Of a stretch of DNA of 64,000 nucleotides, positions 48,819-59,200 are shown one piece after another. Source of the DNA: Methanosphaera sp. ISO3-F5 (GTDB lineage: Archaea > Methanobacteriota > Methanobacteria > Methanobacteriales > Methanobacteriaceae). The number at the start of each line of letters is the position of its first letter. Within the stretch, counting starts at the first letter, position 1. The translations under genes were made by a program, and so were the position numbers. The stretch lies in the NCBI RefSeq assembly GCF_034480035.2, contig NZ_CP118754.2, positions 1 to 64,000 on the forward strand. The letters run 5' to 3'. Under the pieces are notes generated by a model. The model saw only the letters and a program-made list of their open reading frames with translations. It did not search any database and was not told where the DNA came from.

Positions 48819-49238
48819 TTATTTAGTTAATGCAGTGTTTATATCAGTTACTATCTGATCTACTGTGTTTTGAGAGATTTCTGTAACTTGTGCAGTAGCA
48901 GTTGCATTACTTGCTAAATAATTATCGTCACCGGTAAAGTTAGCAGAAATATTATATTCTCCAGGTACTAAAACACATACTAATACTGGTTCACTGGTGG
49001 TGTTTACTGTGAATGTTTTATTTGCTGCACCAGTTTGAACAAATACTGATACTGTTTTGTTTTCTACAGATTTGTTTGAACTTTGTAGATCTACAAATAC
49101 TGAACCGTTTGATGTACTATTTATGTCTAATGTTGTTTCTTGTTTTAAAAAATCAAACCATCCTGCACTTACGGTACTGACACAACCAAGTACCATTAAT
49201 GCTAATACGGATGCGATGATTATCTTTTTCATATTCAT
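48819..49238 (-). CDS. Small secreted single Ig-like domain protein
   Basis: A 139-aa protein: signal peptide 1-25 (SVLALMVLGCVSTVSA), then one compact beta-sandwich of Ig type (TTLDINSTSNGSVFVDLQSS, VPGEYNISANFTGDDNYLAS, the typical LPxG.Y.I.A.Y.GD..Y..S pattern) and a short helical tail. Rich in Asn-X-Ser/Thr sites for N-glycosylation. Function unknown; it resembles one repeat of an ALP as an independent protein. It is intact. Confidence 0.8.
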   Translation of the reverse strand: MNMKKIIIASVLALMVLGCVSTVSAGWFDFLKQETTLDINSTSNGSVFVDLQSSNKSVENKTVSVFVQTGAANKTFTVNTTSEPVLVCVLVPGEYNISANFTGDDNYLASNATATAQVTEISQNTVDQIVTDINTALTK

Positions 49239-49460
49239 AAATTAATCACCTTAATACGTAATTAATAATTATTTATATGTGGATGGAATATAAATATTTT
49301 GTTGATAAAGTTTCTATTATTTTTAAAAAATAGGGTGTACAAGTTTTTCATACAGAAAAACATTTGGCTAATATCTGTTCTTAAAGATTTAAAATCTTTT
49401 ATGAAACTACTATTGATATAAAAAATATTCTTAACATATTACTATTATAATCATATATTT

Positions 49461-49570
49461 TATTAGTTGTAATTCAAAAACTTTTAAAAAATAAAAGTTT
49501 ATTGTTTCAATTTAAAAAACTTCACATTTTTATGGATTTTATTAGTTGCAATTTAAAAACTTTAATAAAT
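49461..49570. repeat. Short repeats upstream of a broken ATPase gene
   Basis: TATTAGTTGTAATTCAAAAA (49461) and TATTAGTTGCAATTTAAAAA (49540), with a related GTTTCAATTTAAAAAACTT between them (49504). Positioned just ahead of the ATPase start, as with the three repeats at 5277. The rest of 49239-49460 is empty. Confidence 0.5.
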
Positions 49571-49619
49571 ATAATATTTATATAATATATATAATTATCT
49601 TATGTGTGGATGTTCGATT

Positions 49620-50334
49620 ATGGTTAAAAGATTTACATACCTTAATAAACTAGATAAATTAAGGGATACGGAAGAAATTAAAATAATAACAGGAGTTAGA
49701 CGATCTGGTAAAACACACCTTCTCAAAGAATACATGAAAAAATTAAATAAAGAGGGCATACCTGAAGAAAATATAATTTATATTTCTTTTGAATCAAATA
49801 GATATAATCATATCAAGGACGGTATATCTTTAAATAAGTGGGTCTATGAAAAAACAGAGAATGTGGATGGAAAAGTTTATTTATTCTTTGATGAAGTCCA
49901 TAAAGTTAGTAATTGGGAAGAAAGTATTAATGGTTACAGGGTTGATTATGATGCAGATATTTATGTTACTGGATCATATGGGCATAGATCAGGGATTTTA
50001 TTATCTATTCAATGATGAATACAAAAGAAACACTGGCTTTTTAATGGAGAATATTGTTTACTTGGAATTAATAAAAAGAAAATTCAATATTACTATAGGA
50101 AAAATTAATAATTTAGAAGTAGATTTTGTATGTAAACGACCTGGTAAAACGTTCTATGTTCAAGTATCTGAGAGTATAAATGATCCTGTAATTAGAAAAC
50201 GTGAATTCACATCACTAGAAAAAATTAAAGATAACTATCCTAAATATATTATTACTACTGATCAGATTAATTATTCTCACAATGGTATAATACATTTGAA
50301 TATACTTGAATTTCTTAAAAAAGAAAACATATGA
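49620..50334 (+). pseudogene. AAA ATPase (DUF4143 type) with an internal deletion
   Basis: The start matches the AAA_14 family: KLRDTEEIKIITGVRRSGKT (Walker A), HLLKEYMKKLNKEGI, VYLFFDEVHKVSNWEESING (Walker B), DYDADIYVTGS (sensor). Then, at about 49975-49995, the sequence jumps out of frame to DQGFYYLFNDEYKRNTGFLM-ENIVYLELIKRKF and VDFVCKRPGKTFYVQVSESI to a stop at 50334, the end of the DUF4143 region. Roughly 150-200 residues usual for the middle are missing, plus a frameshift. An ATG at 49602 is only ~20 bases from a TATA-like stretch, so 49620 is taken as the original start. Confidence 0.8.
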
Positions 50335-50401
50335 ATTTGAAGTTTTCAAATATTGACTAGTAACTATTATGTTATTGAATTTATGTTACTAATTAAAATT
50401 T

Positions 50402-50720
50402 GTAGCACATTATTTTTTTGTGCTACTATTCATTTTTTATATTTTGTTAGTTTATGTTTTTGAATGTGTTTGATGTATATGTACTTGTTTATTTTCATGA
50501 GTTTTGACATGTCATAAAGAAATATTCAATAAAATTAGTTACATAAAAGATAGTTTAGGGATATGTATTGAAAAGAGAAATAAATTAATCTTAATTATTG
50601 TTAATAGTTATTCCTGTTTCTATTGCTTATTTTGAAATTTCTGTTTATTTGCATGATTTGGAAGAAAAAAACATTCTATGAATGAATTAATAATTAGAGA
50701 TATTGAAAATAAATCGGGAT
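50402..50720 (+). pseudogene. Degenerate copy of the 52.3-52.9 kb region
   Basis: Bases 50402-50510 (GTAGCAC/GTGCTAC hairpin, TTGTTAGTTTATGTTTTTG, GTGTTTGATGTATATGTA) match 52357-52460. Farther on, TTGAAAAGAGAAATAAATT.. at 50568 and AACATTCTATGAATG.. match the start of the gene at 52709, with stops and shifts. This is a decayed duplicate of that gene with its upstream region. 50721-50857 holds nothing recognisable. Confidence 0.6.
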
Positions 50721-50857
50721 ATTGAAGATACTAAATTAAATAATCATACAAGTCTTTTAATTAAAGATGTGAAAGATAATAATTCAAAAACTTTTTATAT
50801 CTAAAAATTGGTAAAAATAGAAAAAGGGAGGATAATAGAAATTTAGTGGTATTTGAT

Positions 50858-51880
50858 TTAAGTTATATGTTTTTTAAATAAAATATATTTATAATATCCT
50901 CCATTTCTAACTAAAACACGTTTAAATATATTACCTGTGGTTCTTTCATGAATATAAATATTTCTATGAGTACCGAGATATTCATAATCTGGTTCACCAA
51001 ACCAGTTACGGCGGATATTTATTTTTTCACCGAATATTGTTTTTCCTACTTTTTTATGATATTTAATTTTTATATTTTTAGTCACTGATTTCATGACTTT
51101 ATTATTTTTTAGATATTCCATTTTTAATTTGTAGTTACCTGAGTTATTGGGCATCTTGTATGTTATTGTTAATAATCCATTTTTGAAGTGTTTAGTTGAT
51201 ATTGTTTTTCCATTAAGTTTGATTCTGACCGTACCGGAGGATATTCTTGTATTTTTATCTAGGATTTTTACTGTTGCTTTAATTTTTTGATTTGGATTAA
51301 TTGTTGAGGGTGCTGTTAGTGTCATAGAATATCTTGGTTTAATTTTAATTTCACCTGTATCTATGGCTGTTCCGTCAGAACCATAGTAATATACTTCATA
51401 TTTGCATGTTCCATAATCTGTGAAGGTAACTCCAAATTTTGTAGTTTTTGATGCTTTCTTTGAATCAATAAAGTCATTACCTGAATATAAATATACATAT
51501 CCTGTATCAGTATATGGATTGAAACCGGATAATTTAACTACTATGTTGGTTTTTTTACTATAAACTACTTTTGAAGCAACTGTGACATCCACGTGTCCGG
51601 AGTATGTTTTTTCTTTTTTTGTTTGATTGTTGATTGAATTTTTATTTATCTGTTTTTTAGAACTATTATCTTTCAGTTTTTTATTGGTAATTGGGTTATT
51701 GTCTGTATTGATTTTTTTTTCAAGGTTTTCTGTCTTTACTATTATTGGATTTTTTGTGGTTTTTACTATTTTTGTATTTTCTATTTTACTATCATTAATT
51801 TTTGTTGCATTAACTATGCCTAGAAGCATTATGGTTATAGCAAGTAGTAATAATAGTTTTGTTATTTTATGGTTTTTCAC
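50858..51880 (-). CDS. Secreted Ig-like protein (340 aa)
   Basis: Signal peptide 1-25 (LLLLLAITIMLLGIVNA), a Lys/Asn-rich linker to ~95, then two Ig-like beta domains (KTNIVVKLSGFNPYTDTGYV..; MTLTAPSTINPNQKIKATVK..RISSGTVRIKLNGKTISTKH), and a basic C-terminal segment with aromatic residues (KTIFGEKINIRRNWFGEPDY..YYKYILFKKHIT). It lacks the beta-helix of full ALPs, like a shortened relative. The frame is intact. The C-terminal segment has some likeness in style to the aromatic tail of the ALP at 41110-42990. Confidence 0.78.
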   Translation of the reverse strand: MKNHKITKLLLLLAITIMLLGIVNATKINDSKIENTKIVKTTKNPIIVKTENLEKKINTDNNPITNKKLKDNSSKKQINKNSINNQTKKEKTYSGHVDVTVASKVVYSKKTNIVVKLSGFNPYTDTGYVYLYSGNDFIDSKKASKTTKFGVTFTDYGTCKYEVYYYGSDGTAIDTGEIKIKPRYSMTLTAPSTINPNQKIKATVKILDKNTRISSGTVRIKLNGKTISTKHFKNGLLTITYKMPNNSGNYKLKMEYLKNNKVMKSVTKNIKIKYHKKVGKTIFGEKINIRRNWFGEPDYEYLGTHRNIYIHERTTGNIFKRVLVRNGGYYKYILFKKHIT

Positions 51881-52356
51881 CTTATTTGCCCCCTATTCCT
51901 TCTTATTATTATTTATAGTGTTATTTTTTTGTTTATAAAAACTTTTACATTGAATAAATAATTTTAAGGGTATGGTTTTATTGGTTGTTTAGTTAGTATT
52001 GGTATTATTTTCCTTTAATTATCATTTATGGGGGTTTTTTAATTTTTTAGTTTTATTTTTTTTATTTTTAAGATTAAATTGGGCTTATTTTGTGTTTATT
52101 CTTTTAATTTTTTATTTTTGTTATAAACTGTTTTATTATTTTTTTATTGTTGTTTTTTTGTCTGGTTTATTTGGTTATGTGTTAAATGACTTATTTTTTG
52201 ATAGGTTTATATATGGGTTTTATTATATATTTACATAGTATTGATTTTGTTTTAGAAAGTTCAGATTTCATGATATAACTCATTTTATTTTTTTAATCAT
52301 GCTGGGATATTTGTTTAATAAGTTTGAGGGCATAACTAGAAATTTTTTTTTAGTTT

Positions 52357-52568
52357 GTAGCACATTGTTTTTTGTGCTACTTTTTTATTTTTTATTTTTT
52401 GTTAGTTTATGTTTTTGGATGTGTTTGATGTATATGTATTTGTTTATTTTTCATGAGTTTTAATATTTTTTTTAGTGATGTTTTGTGTCTTAGGATATTT
52501 TGGTGTTTTGGGTGATAATCTTTTTGGGTATGTTTGTTTTTTTGTGGCACGTTTGTTTTTTGTGCTAC
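52357..52568. repeat. GTAGCAC/GTGCTAC hairpin and further heptamers
   Basis: GTAGCAC (52357) and GTGCTAC (52374) form a perfect 7-bp stem with a 10-base T-rich loop. A second pair is GTGGCAC (52544) and GTGCTAC (52562). The gap 51881-52708 has no convincing gene. Confidence 0.65.
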
Positions 52569-52708
52569 TTTTAATATTTTGTATTTAAATTATCTTTTTG
52601 AAAGTAGTTGATGTATATGTTGTAATTGATTTTTTAGTATAAATTACATTATCTTTGTTTGATATTATCATATACTATTAATTACATAAAGTTATTTAGT
52701 GATAGTTT

Positions 52709-53305
52709 ATGGAAAAGAGAAATAAGTTGATAATTATAGTTTTGTTAATTATTTTCATTGTTCCCGTGGCATATTTCGGATTTTCTTATTATGAGGAGCA
52801 AACATTCTATAATGGAATTAAAGAGATTAGTGATATTGAAAATAAGAGTGATGCTGCAGGTGATGTGGTACGGAACATGACTTCTCCCTCTACGGGTGAT
52901 GTTAAACAGTTTGAGATTGACGCGATTAATACTACTTCTACTGAGATTTTGATGTTGCAGGATTTGAAATCTAAGGTGTTTAAAGAGGAGTTTGTTGATT
53001 TCATTGATATTCAGATAAATCGTTTGAATAGTGAAAATAGAACGTATACTGCAATGTTGGAACAAGCTAATGTTTATGAACAGTATAAAAATGGTCAATT
53101 GGGTGCTTCAAGGGCTTTGTCTTTAATTGAAGATAAAAATGATGAGATTGGTTCTTATGCTAATAGGACTGGTAGTTATAAGGTTGATGCTGATTCGTTT
53201 TTAAGTGTTCATACTGATATGAAGAAACGTTTTAGTGAATTGGGTATTGATGAAGATTTCTTGTATGATCAAATTGAAGAGGTTAAAACGGAATATATAA
53301 AATGA
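52709..53305 (+). CDS. Membrane-anchored hypothetical protein
   Basis: A 198-aa protein with one N-terminal membrane segment (residues 7-26, LIIIVLLIIFIVPVAYFGFS) and an extracytoplasmic helical domain with frequent Asn, Asp and Glu (KVFKEEFVDFIDIQINRLNS, EQANVYEQYKNGQLGASRAL). No cleavage motif follows the hydrophobic stretch, so it probably stays anchored. Family not recognised. A decayed duplicate lies at about 50568-50720. A GTAGCAC/GTGCTAC hairpin starts 12 bases after its stop and might act in transcript ending. Confidence 0.75.
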   Translation: MEKRNKLIIIVLLIIFIVPVAYFGFSYYEEQTFYNGIKEISDIENKSDAAGDVVRNMTSPSTGDVKQFEIDAINTTSTEILMLQDLKSKVFKEEFVDFIDIQINRLNSENRTYTAMLEQANVYEQYKNGQLGASRALSLIEDKNDEIGSYANRTGSYKVDADSFLSVHTDMKKRFSELGIDEDFLYDQIEEVKTEYIK

Positions 53306-53317
53306 TACATTATTTTT

Positions 53318-53386
53318 GTAGCACATTATTTTTGTGTGCTACAGTTTTATTCTTTTTTTGTGGCACAATGTCGTGTTTTGTGGTAC
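53318..53386. repeat. GTAGCAC/GTGCTAC hairpin downstream of a gene
   Basis: GTAGCAC (53318) and GTGCTAC (53336) are perfect inverted repeats with an 11-base loop, followed by GTGGCAC (53360) and GTGGTAC (53380). A tract of nine C lies at 53507-53515 in the same gap. Confidence 0.65.
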
Positions 53387-53544
53387 ATTGTTCTTAGTAG
53401 TCTTATTATTCATTTGGTGTCTATGCTTACTTTGTGTAATATAGTCAGTAATTTTTTCCTGCTAGTTTCATGAGTTATTGAGTATGACTTATTTGTTTTT
53501 TGAATTCCCCCCCCCATTGGTTGTTGATTATTAGTTCTTTATTT

Positions 53545-53931
53545 TTAATTGTGTATGGTTTTAGTTACCTGTTTATTTTCGGTAAATCGTTTGTCTCTTG
53601 TTAGGTGATTTATTGTATATTTGATCCAGTATGTGTATATTTGTGGATATCTGAATGGTATTGTGAAGTGTTGCAATACTTCTTCTAGTTCAGGCACTTC
53701 TACTTTGATGGAGGTAGTTTACTAGTTCTGCTCTTAGGCTACTATCAGCATGTGGAAGTTAAGGGTCTTCTATTCATAGATGATATCCATGTATATGTAG
53801 TTTATATTATTAAATCCTAATTTTTGAATGTTTTCATTTATTTGTAGTATTATTTGTTTGGTTTCATCCAAGTAGTGAGAACATCTTCTTTGGTTTTGCT
53901 TGTGCATATGGGGATGAATCGTCTTTTGCAT
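53545..53931 (-). pseudogene. Decayed gene of unknown family
   Basis: One frame from an ATG at 53931 reads MQKTIHPHMHKQNQRRCSHY-LDETKQIILQINENIQKLGF and NINYIYMDIIYE, then a stop. It goes on with KTLNFHMLIVA, several more stops, KVEVPELEEVLQHFTIPFRY and TINHLTRDKRFTENKQ to a final stop. The frame is kept throughout, with at least four in-frame stops, as expected for an old pseudogene. I do not recognise the family. Confidence 0.45.
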
Positions 53932-54026
53932 CAAATCTATTAGATGAAAGGGAAATATGTTTTAGTAATCATTTAACAAATAATTATATAAATAATTTTA
54001 TAATAAATAATTAAATAGGTGAAACT

Positions 54027-54332
54027 ATGAATAAACGAGTTGCGATTGCCCAAAAATTTGCTAAAAGTCTAGCATCTGATAAGATTAAAACTATTATTTT
54101 GTTTGGATCTGTTGCACGTGGTGAAGATACTGAATTATCAGATATAGATTTACTAATTGTTACAGATTATTGGGAAGAATTGGATAATGAAATTTCAAAA
54201 CTGGTTGGTAGAGTTATGATTGAAGAAGATGAATTAATATCAACTCATATCATGGATACCTATCATTTTAACACAACACAAGATTATTCATTTTTATCTA
54301 ATGTATTAAGAGAAGGTGTTATCCTTGTCTGA
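54027..54332 (+). CDS. MNT-type nucleotidyltransferase
   Basis: A 101-aa minimal nucleotidyltransferase: TIILFGSVARGEDTELSDID carries GS and DxD. Near-identical in layout to 3400-3705 and 55737-56042 (all end in SFL(T/S)N.(L)REG(V)I). A GGTGAA ribosome-binding site precedes the ATG. Its HEPN partner directly downstream is broken, as at 3.4 kb. It probably served as an antitoxin; whether it still does anything is unknown. Confidence 0.85.
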   Translation: MNKRVAIAQKFAKSLASDKIKTIILFGSVARGEDTELSDIDLLIVTDYWEELDNEISKLVGRVMIEEDELISTHIMDTYHFNTTQDYSFLSNVLREGVILV

Positions 54333-54339
54333 AATTAGA

Positions 54340-54680
54340 AGACTTTTTCTAAAAGGCTGAAAATAAACTTATAGCAAGTAAAGGGTTATATGAAATGGAT
54401 TAATATTCAACTGCCGTTAGTACCTGTTATTATGCAATGTTTCTATGTGCAAAAGCCTTGCTAATAAATAGAGATATTGCTACTGGAAAAACACATAACG
54501 GATTAATGCATAAATTCAATGATGAATTTGTACATAAAGACAATTTTAATCAGGAAATATATGCTTACTTTGCAAGTACTTAATATTTAAGAGAAGAAGC
54601 AGATTATACTGCCTTTGATACTACACATATTATTGCTAAAAAGGATTGAACAAGCTGAAATATTTGTAAACGAATGTTAA
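54340..54680 (+). pseudogene. HEPN-domain protein (UPF0332 type), three stops and a frameshift
   Basis: Translation after the nucleotidyltransferase reads LEDFF-stop-KAENKLIASKGLYEMD-stop-YSTAVSTCYYAMFLCAKALL, then INRDIATGKTHNGLMHKFND, FAST-stop-YLREEADYTAFDTTHIIAKK, a frameshift at ~54645, and IEQAEIFVNEC. REEADY near the end and the paired Tyr-Ala block are standard for the family. Inactive. Confidence 0.8.
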
Positions 54681-54836
54681 TGATTTATATAACCTTCATT
54701 AAAAACTGAAGAAAAATTCTTGTTCATAGTATTCTATTTAATATAATTTAAGATAAATTGTATGTTGGAGAAATAAAAATTTAAATCTACTTTTTTTCAT
54801 TTTTTTCTTCAAGTTTTATCAGAGGTATATTTTTAG

Positions 54837-54860
54837 TTCGTTATAGTCTTCTATAACGAA
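54837..54860. other. Perfect 10-bp stem hairpin
   Basis: TTCGTTATAG and CTATAACGAA are exact inverted repeats around a four-base loop TCTT. It lies in the gene-free stretch 54681-55369, about 150 bases after the HEPN remnant, so it is not close enough to be that gene's obvious terminator. No other feature is seen in this gap. Confidence 0.5.
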
Positions 54861-55369
54861 GTAAAAAACACACAAAAAACATAGCACAAAAAAAATATAA
54901 TCAAGCACATGAAAAGCAATTTCTACTTCAATAAATTAAACTAATTATCAAAAAAATTTACCGCTTAACAAGCAAGTATAAACTATAGTAAATCCGTATA
55001 ACTCAACAATTACGCATACTTCAAATTAAAAATCATAGAAACAATTAACAGCATCTTATAAATATTTATTATAGTAATAATTCTTTGTCACACCTTCCTT
55101 AGCCGAAACAAATTAGTATAATGTTCATATAATAATAGATATTTTTGATAAAAAAATACATTTATATAATATGAATAATGCAGTCATTAAAATTGACTAA
55201 AATAGTAAACCGTCATTACAAAAATCAGAAAAAAGAAAATACAAAATAGAAGAAGGAATACTCTCAAAACTAATCACACACTTGAAAAACAAATTTTACC
55301 AACAGTTACCTCAAATGTTAAAAATTGAAAAAAGATAATTTCATAATATAAGATTAGATATATATAGAA

Positions 55370-55759
55370 TTAAAAAAATTTTTCACATTCTTTTATGAAA
55401 TCTTCACATTCTTTCATTTTTTCGAATGCAATTTCTTGAGTAATATAATCTCTTGCTTCATAATCTATTGTTTGTCTAAGATCTTGTGTTCTAGCAAAAT
55501 TTTTAAAAATATTCTTATTAAAATTTTCTTTTAGAACAAAAATTTGGTTAATACCATCAATTATTCTTTTTTGTTTTCCAGTTACGTAATCTCTTGTTAA
55601 TAGTAATGCCTTTGCTATTAGAAGCATAGCATAAAAAAATTGAGTTACTGACTCGCTATAATATCCATTTTCATATAATAGTTTTCCAGAATCAAGTTTT
55701 CGTTGTGCTTTAATTTTATAATCATTTATTTCTTGTTCATCCAAGTATAATCCCTTCAT
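55370..55759 (-). CDS. HEPN-domain protein (UPF0332 type), intact
   Basis: A 129-aa all-helical HEPN protein, the likely toxin of the pair with the gene overlapping its start. Family landmarks: YKIKAQRKLDSGKLLYENGY, ESVTQFFYAMLLIAKALLLT, LRQTIDYEARDYITQEIAFE and KECEDFIKECEKFF. Many HEPN toxins are RNases, but the R-x4-6-H catalytic motif of HepT is not evident here, so the activity is open. The ATG at 55759 overlaps the nucleotidyltransferase end by 23 bases; a TTG at 55744 in the same TTGGATGA context as the 3.4-kb pair is an alternative. It is the only intact HEPN gene in the window. Confidence 0.85.
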   Translation of the reverse strand: MKGLYLDEQEINDYKIKAQRKLDSGKLLYENGYYSESVTQFFYAMLLIAKALLLTRDYVTGKQKRIIDGINQIFVLKENFNKNIFKNFARTQDLRQTIDYEARDYITQEIAFEKMKECEDFIKECEKFF

Positions 55760-56042
55760 TTCTTATATTGGTTAAAAAAGAATAATTTTTTGTTTCCTCA
55801 TAGTGTTTTTCACTTATTACATGTGCTGATATTAATTCTCTGTATTTTGTTATAATATTATATTTTTCTTCAGAAATTTTATCTTCTAGATTTTCTTGAT
55901 TGTTAGAAATTATTAATATGTCTATATCTGAGTCGTCATTATCTTCGCCTCTTGCAACTGATCCAAAAAGTATTATCCTTTTAATTTCATTATTTTTAAT
56001 ATTATTTGCAAATTCTTGAGCAATTCTTAGACGTTTATCCAT
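55737..56042 (-). CDS. MNT-type nucleotidyltransferase, paired with an intact HEPN gene
   Basis: A 101-aa minimal nucleotidyltransferase (RIILFGSVARGEDNDDSDID) upstream of and overlapping the HEPN gene, so the two are translated together. In characterised pairs this protein neutralises its HEPN partner. Together with 54027-54680 it forms two related modules facing each other across 54681-55369, one alive and one dead. Regulation is probably by its own complex, not visible in the sequence. Confidence 0.87.
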   Translation of the reverse strand: MDKRLRIAQEFANNIKNNEIKRIILFGSVARGEDNDDSDIDILIISNNQENLEDKISEEKYNIITKYRELISAHVISEKHYEETKNYSFLTNIRNEGIILG

Positions 56043-56279
56043 AATAACACTCTCTTGTATTTATTATGTATCTGATATTATAAATATTTAATAATGGTTT
56101 GACCCCATGTTGACATTTAGTATTGAAAAATGTTTATTATTAATAAAATCACTAGTTTGAACTAAAATATGCTTGATAAGAAGAGAATATAATATATATT
56201 CTATAAAATATGATTAAAGAAAAAAAGGGGGTTAAATGTGGGAGGTTATGATGCTTATATTATTATACAGGTAATAATC

Positions 56280-59200
56280 TTAAGCTTTTATGATCTTTGT
56301 AGTTTCCGTTCTGCCTCCAAGGTAAGCCTGTCTATCACCAGTAACAAGCATTACCTTTTTAACAGTGATTGACGTATTTACTTGTATACCCTTAAGGTTT
56401 ACTACTCCGTTTTTAACACTCCAGTATTTTACTTTACCAGTTGCCGGATTAATATAGGATTTACCATTAATTTTAAGGGCAACATTATTTGATCCGATGA
56501 TCTTATTGCATTTGAAGTCTTTGATTGTTGCCTGTACATTTAACACGTTTTTACTGTTAATGCTTGTCCGAGTTATATTGATTTTCACCGGTTTTCTCTC
56601 TACATTGAATGTTGCATCGTCTTTTGTGTCTGGATAGTATATGTCACTTATGAGTACTGCTTCTACCTTGTAGTCACGTATTGACCCGTCCTTATTGATT
56701 CCACCCATACCTGCTGGTACAGTGTACTTGTAGGTTGCAGTATTGTTAACCACTTTTACTTGCAGGTTCTTTCCTGTCTTGTCTTTTATTGTTTTACCGT
56801 TTACTTTGAAAATTACTTTGGTATTTGTGCTCATTGCTGTAGTGTTATTGGTGTTTGGTGTTGTGTCGGCTAGTTTTGCCGTGAATGTTATCTTATTGTA
56901 TTGTTGCTGTGTTTTTGGTGTTGTGGTTAATGTTAGTTTAGCGTTTCGTTTCTTGATCTGGGCAGTTACTGTGCTGCTTTTTGCTTCTTTGTATTTGTAT
57001 GTTCCACTATATGCTGCTGTTAGGTTTTTAGTGTTTCTTATGTAGAGGTCTGCTTTGATTGTGTATGTTACTAGTCCGTTTACTACTTTGAATTTCATTG
57101 CTGGTGCTTTGCTGTCAAATCTGCCATCATTTCTTAGTGTTTTACCGTTGAGTTTGAATACCAGGTTTCCTCCATTTACAGGATTTCCGTTTTGGTCTCT
57201 TAGACGTGCTGTTAGTTTTATGTTTTCACCTATTATTCCATTGACAGGACTTAATGTTATTGTGACATTGATTTTGTTCACTATTACTGTGAGTGTGCTT
57301 TCTGATTTTGTATATTGACTGTTTCCTTCATAGATTATGTTTATTGGTTGTGTAGTGTTCATATTTACTGGTATTGTTGCTTTTCCATTATTATCTGTTT
57401 TTGCTTGTCCTAGTATTGTTTTGTTTGTTGTCAGTACTTTTACTGTTGCATTTTTTATCGGATTTCTTATCTGGTTTTCTAGTTTTACGTTTATTGTTGT
57501 GTTTCCTACGGTGTTTCCTTTTTGTTCTCCGGTTATTACTGTTGTACGTTCTAGTTTGTCTAGTTCTTGTGATAGTTTGTTTATTTCATCCTCTAATTTC
57601 TTATTGTTTTCTTTCAGGTCTTGTATTGTCTTGTTTAAGTTATTTATGGTTTCTTCTTTGTCTTGTATTGTCTTAGTTAGATTGTTTATACTTATCTTCT
57701 GTTCTTCTACTGTGTTATTTAAGTTTTTAATTGTCTTATTAAGGTCGTTTATTGTCTTGGTTAGATTACTTATGGTTTTTTCTTTGTCCTGTATTGTCTT
57801 GTTTAGGTCTTGTATGCTTTTATTCAGTTCTTCTATGATTTTTGGGTAGTCAGGTATTACTGTTACTGGAATTGTTTTAGTGCTTCCCATGATATCGTCT
57901 GTGTCTTTTATCGTTACTGTTATTTTCGTGTTTCCTTCTGTTATTGTAGGATCAGTTATTATGAGTTTTCCATTTTTGTCTGTGCTGGTTTTAATGCTTG
58001 TCTTGTTTGGTAGTGTTACTTCTACTTCATGGTCTTTTAATGGTCTTGAATATTCATCAAATGCTCTTATTTCTACTGTCACATTTCCTTTTGTATTGTT
58101 TGTTATTGTTGCTGTAATGTCTGTTTTTATTTTTTCTATTGTGACTTTTATATTGTCTTTTGTTGTGTTATAAATGTTTTTATGGCCATTGTATGTTGCT
58201 TTTAGGTTGTGTTCTCCTTCTTTTAAGGTAGTTATAGTGAATGTTGCCTTACCGTTATTTACGGATGCTTGACTGATAACTTTGCCATTATTGTCTGTTA
58301 GTGTTATGTTTCCACCATTTACTGGTTTGTTATCTATTTCGTCATTGATTGTTAGGATAATTGTTGTGTTCACTGTTTTATTGTTTTCTATAGTCATGCC
58401 ACTTATTTTGTTGGTAATATTGTTACAGTATATTGTGCTTGTGCTTGACTTTCATCGTATTGTTCACTTCCCTGGAATGTTGCTGTAATGTTCATCCGAG
58501 CAGCATATGGGTATGTTTGATTAAATTTAATAATACCATTTGAGAGTACTGCTGGATATTCCTTATCATTGTTGATTTTTATCCATACAATATTTTCGCC
58601 TTTTATGTATTCGTTGTTGCTGTCCTTTAATGTTATGGTAACTTCTTTGGTCTGATTAATAAGGGCAGTGCCATCAACGATTACTTCTAATTTAGAAATA
58701 TGATAATCTGGTAATATTTCCTTAGATTCTCGTGTAGCATAGTATTTTTCTTGACCTGCATATTCTATGTTAAGTTTGTAACCAGTTTTTGGAAGTGCTG
58801 GTAATATGATTTTAATACCAGTACTTATTGTTGTAGTATTTGTATTAGCAATTATTGTGTTGCCATCTGCATCGGTGACATTATAGGTTATTGTTTCTCC
58901 TACAACTTTTTGTTCAGTTAAATTTTCATATAATTCTATGCTGACTGTTGCATTTTTTCCTTCCATTGTATGGTTGTCTACACTTACCTGTATGTGTGTT
59001 CCTACCTGATTTATTGTAAGTGTTTTTTCTTCATTTTTTGATGAATTATAGTATGTTGTTTCATTGTATTCATTGTGTTCTGCTATTACTTTTAGTTTAC
59101 CCGGTATATCGTTTATGGTATACTCTGTTATTGGATAATAAAATATGATCTGACCATTAGTGTCTGTTTTATTCTTTCCTTTAAGATCATACTTTTCTTC

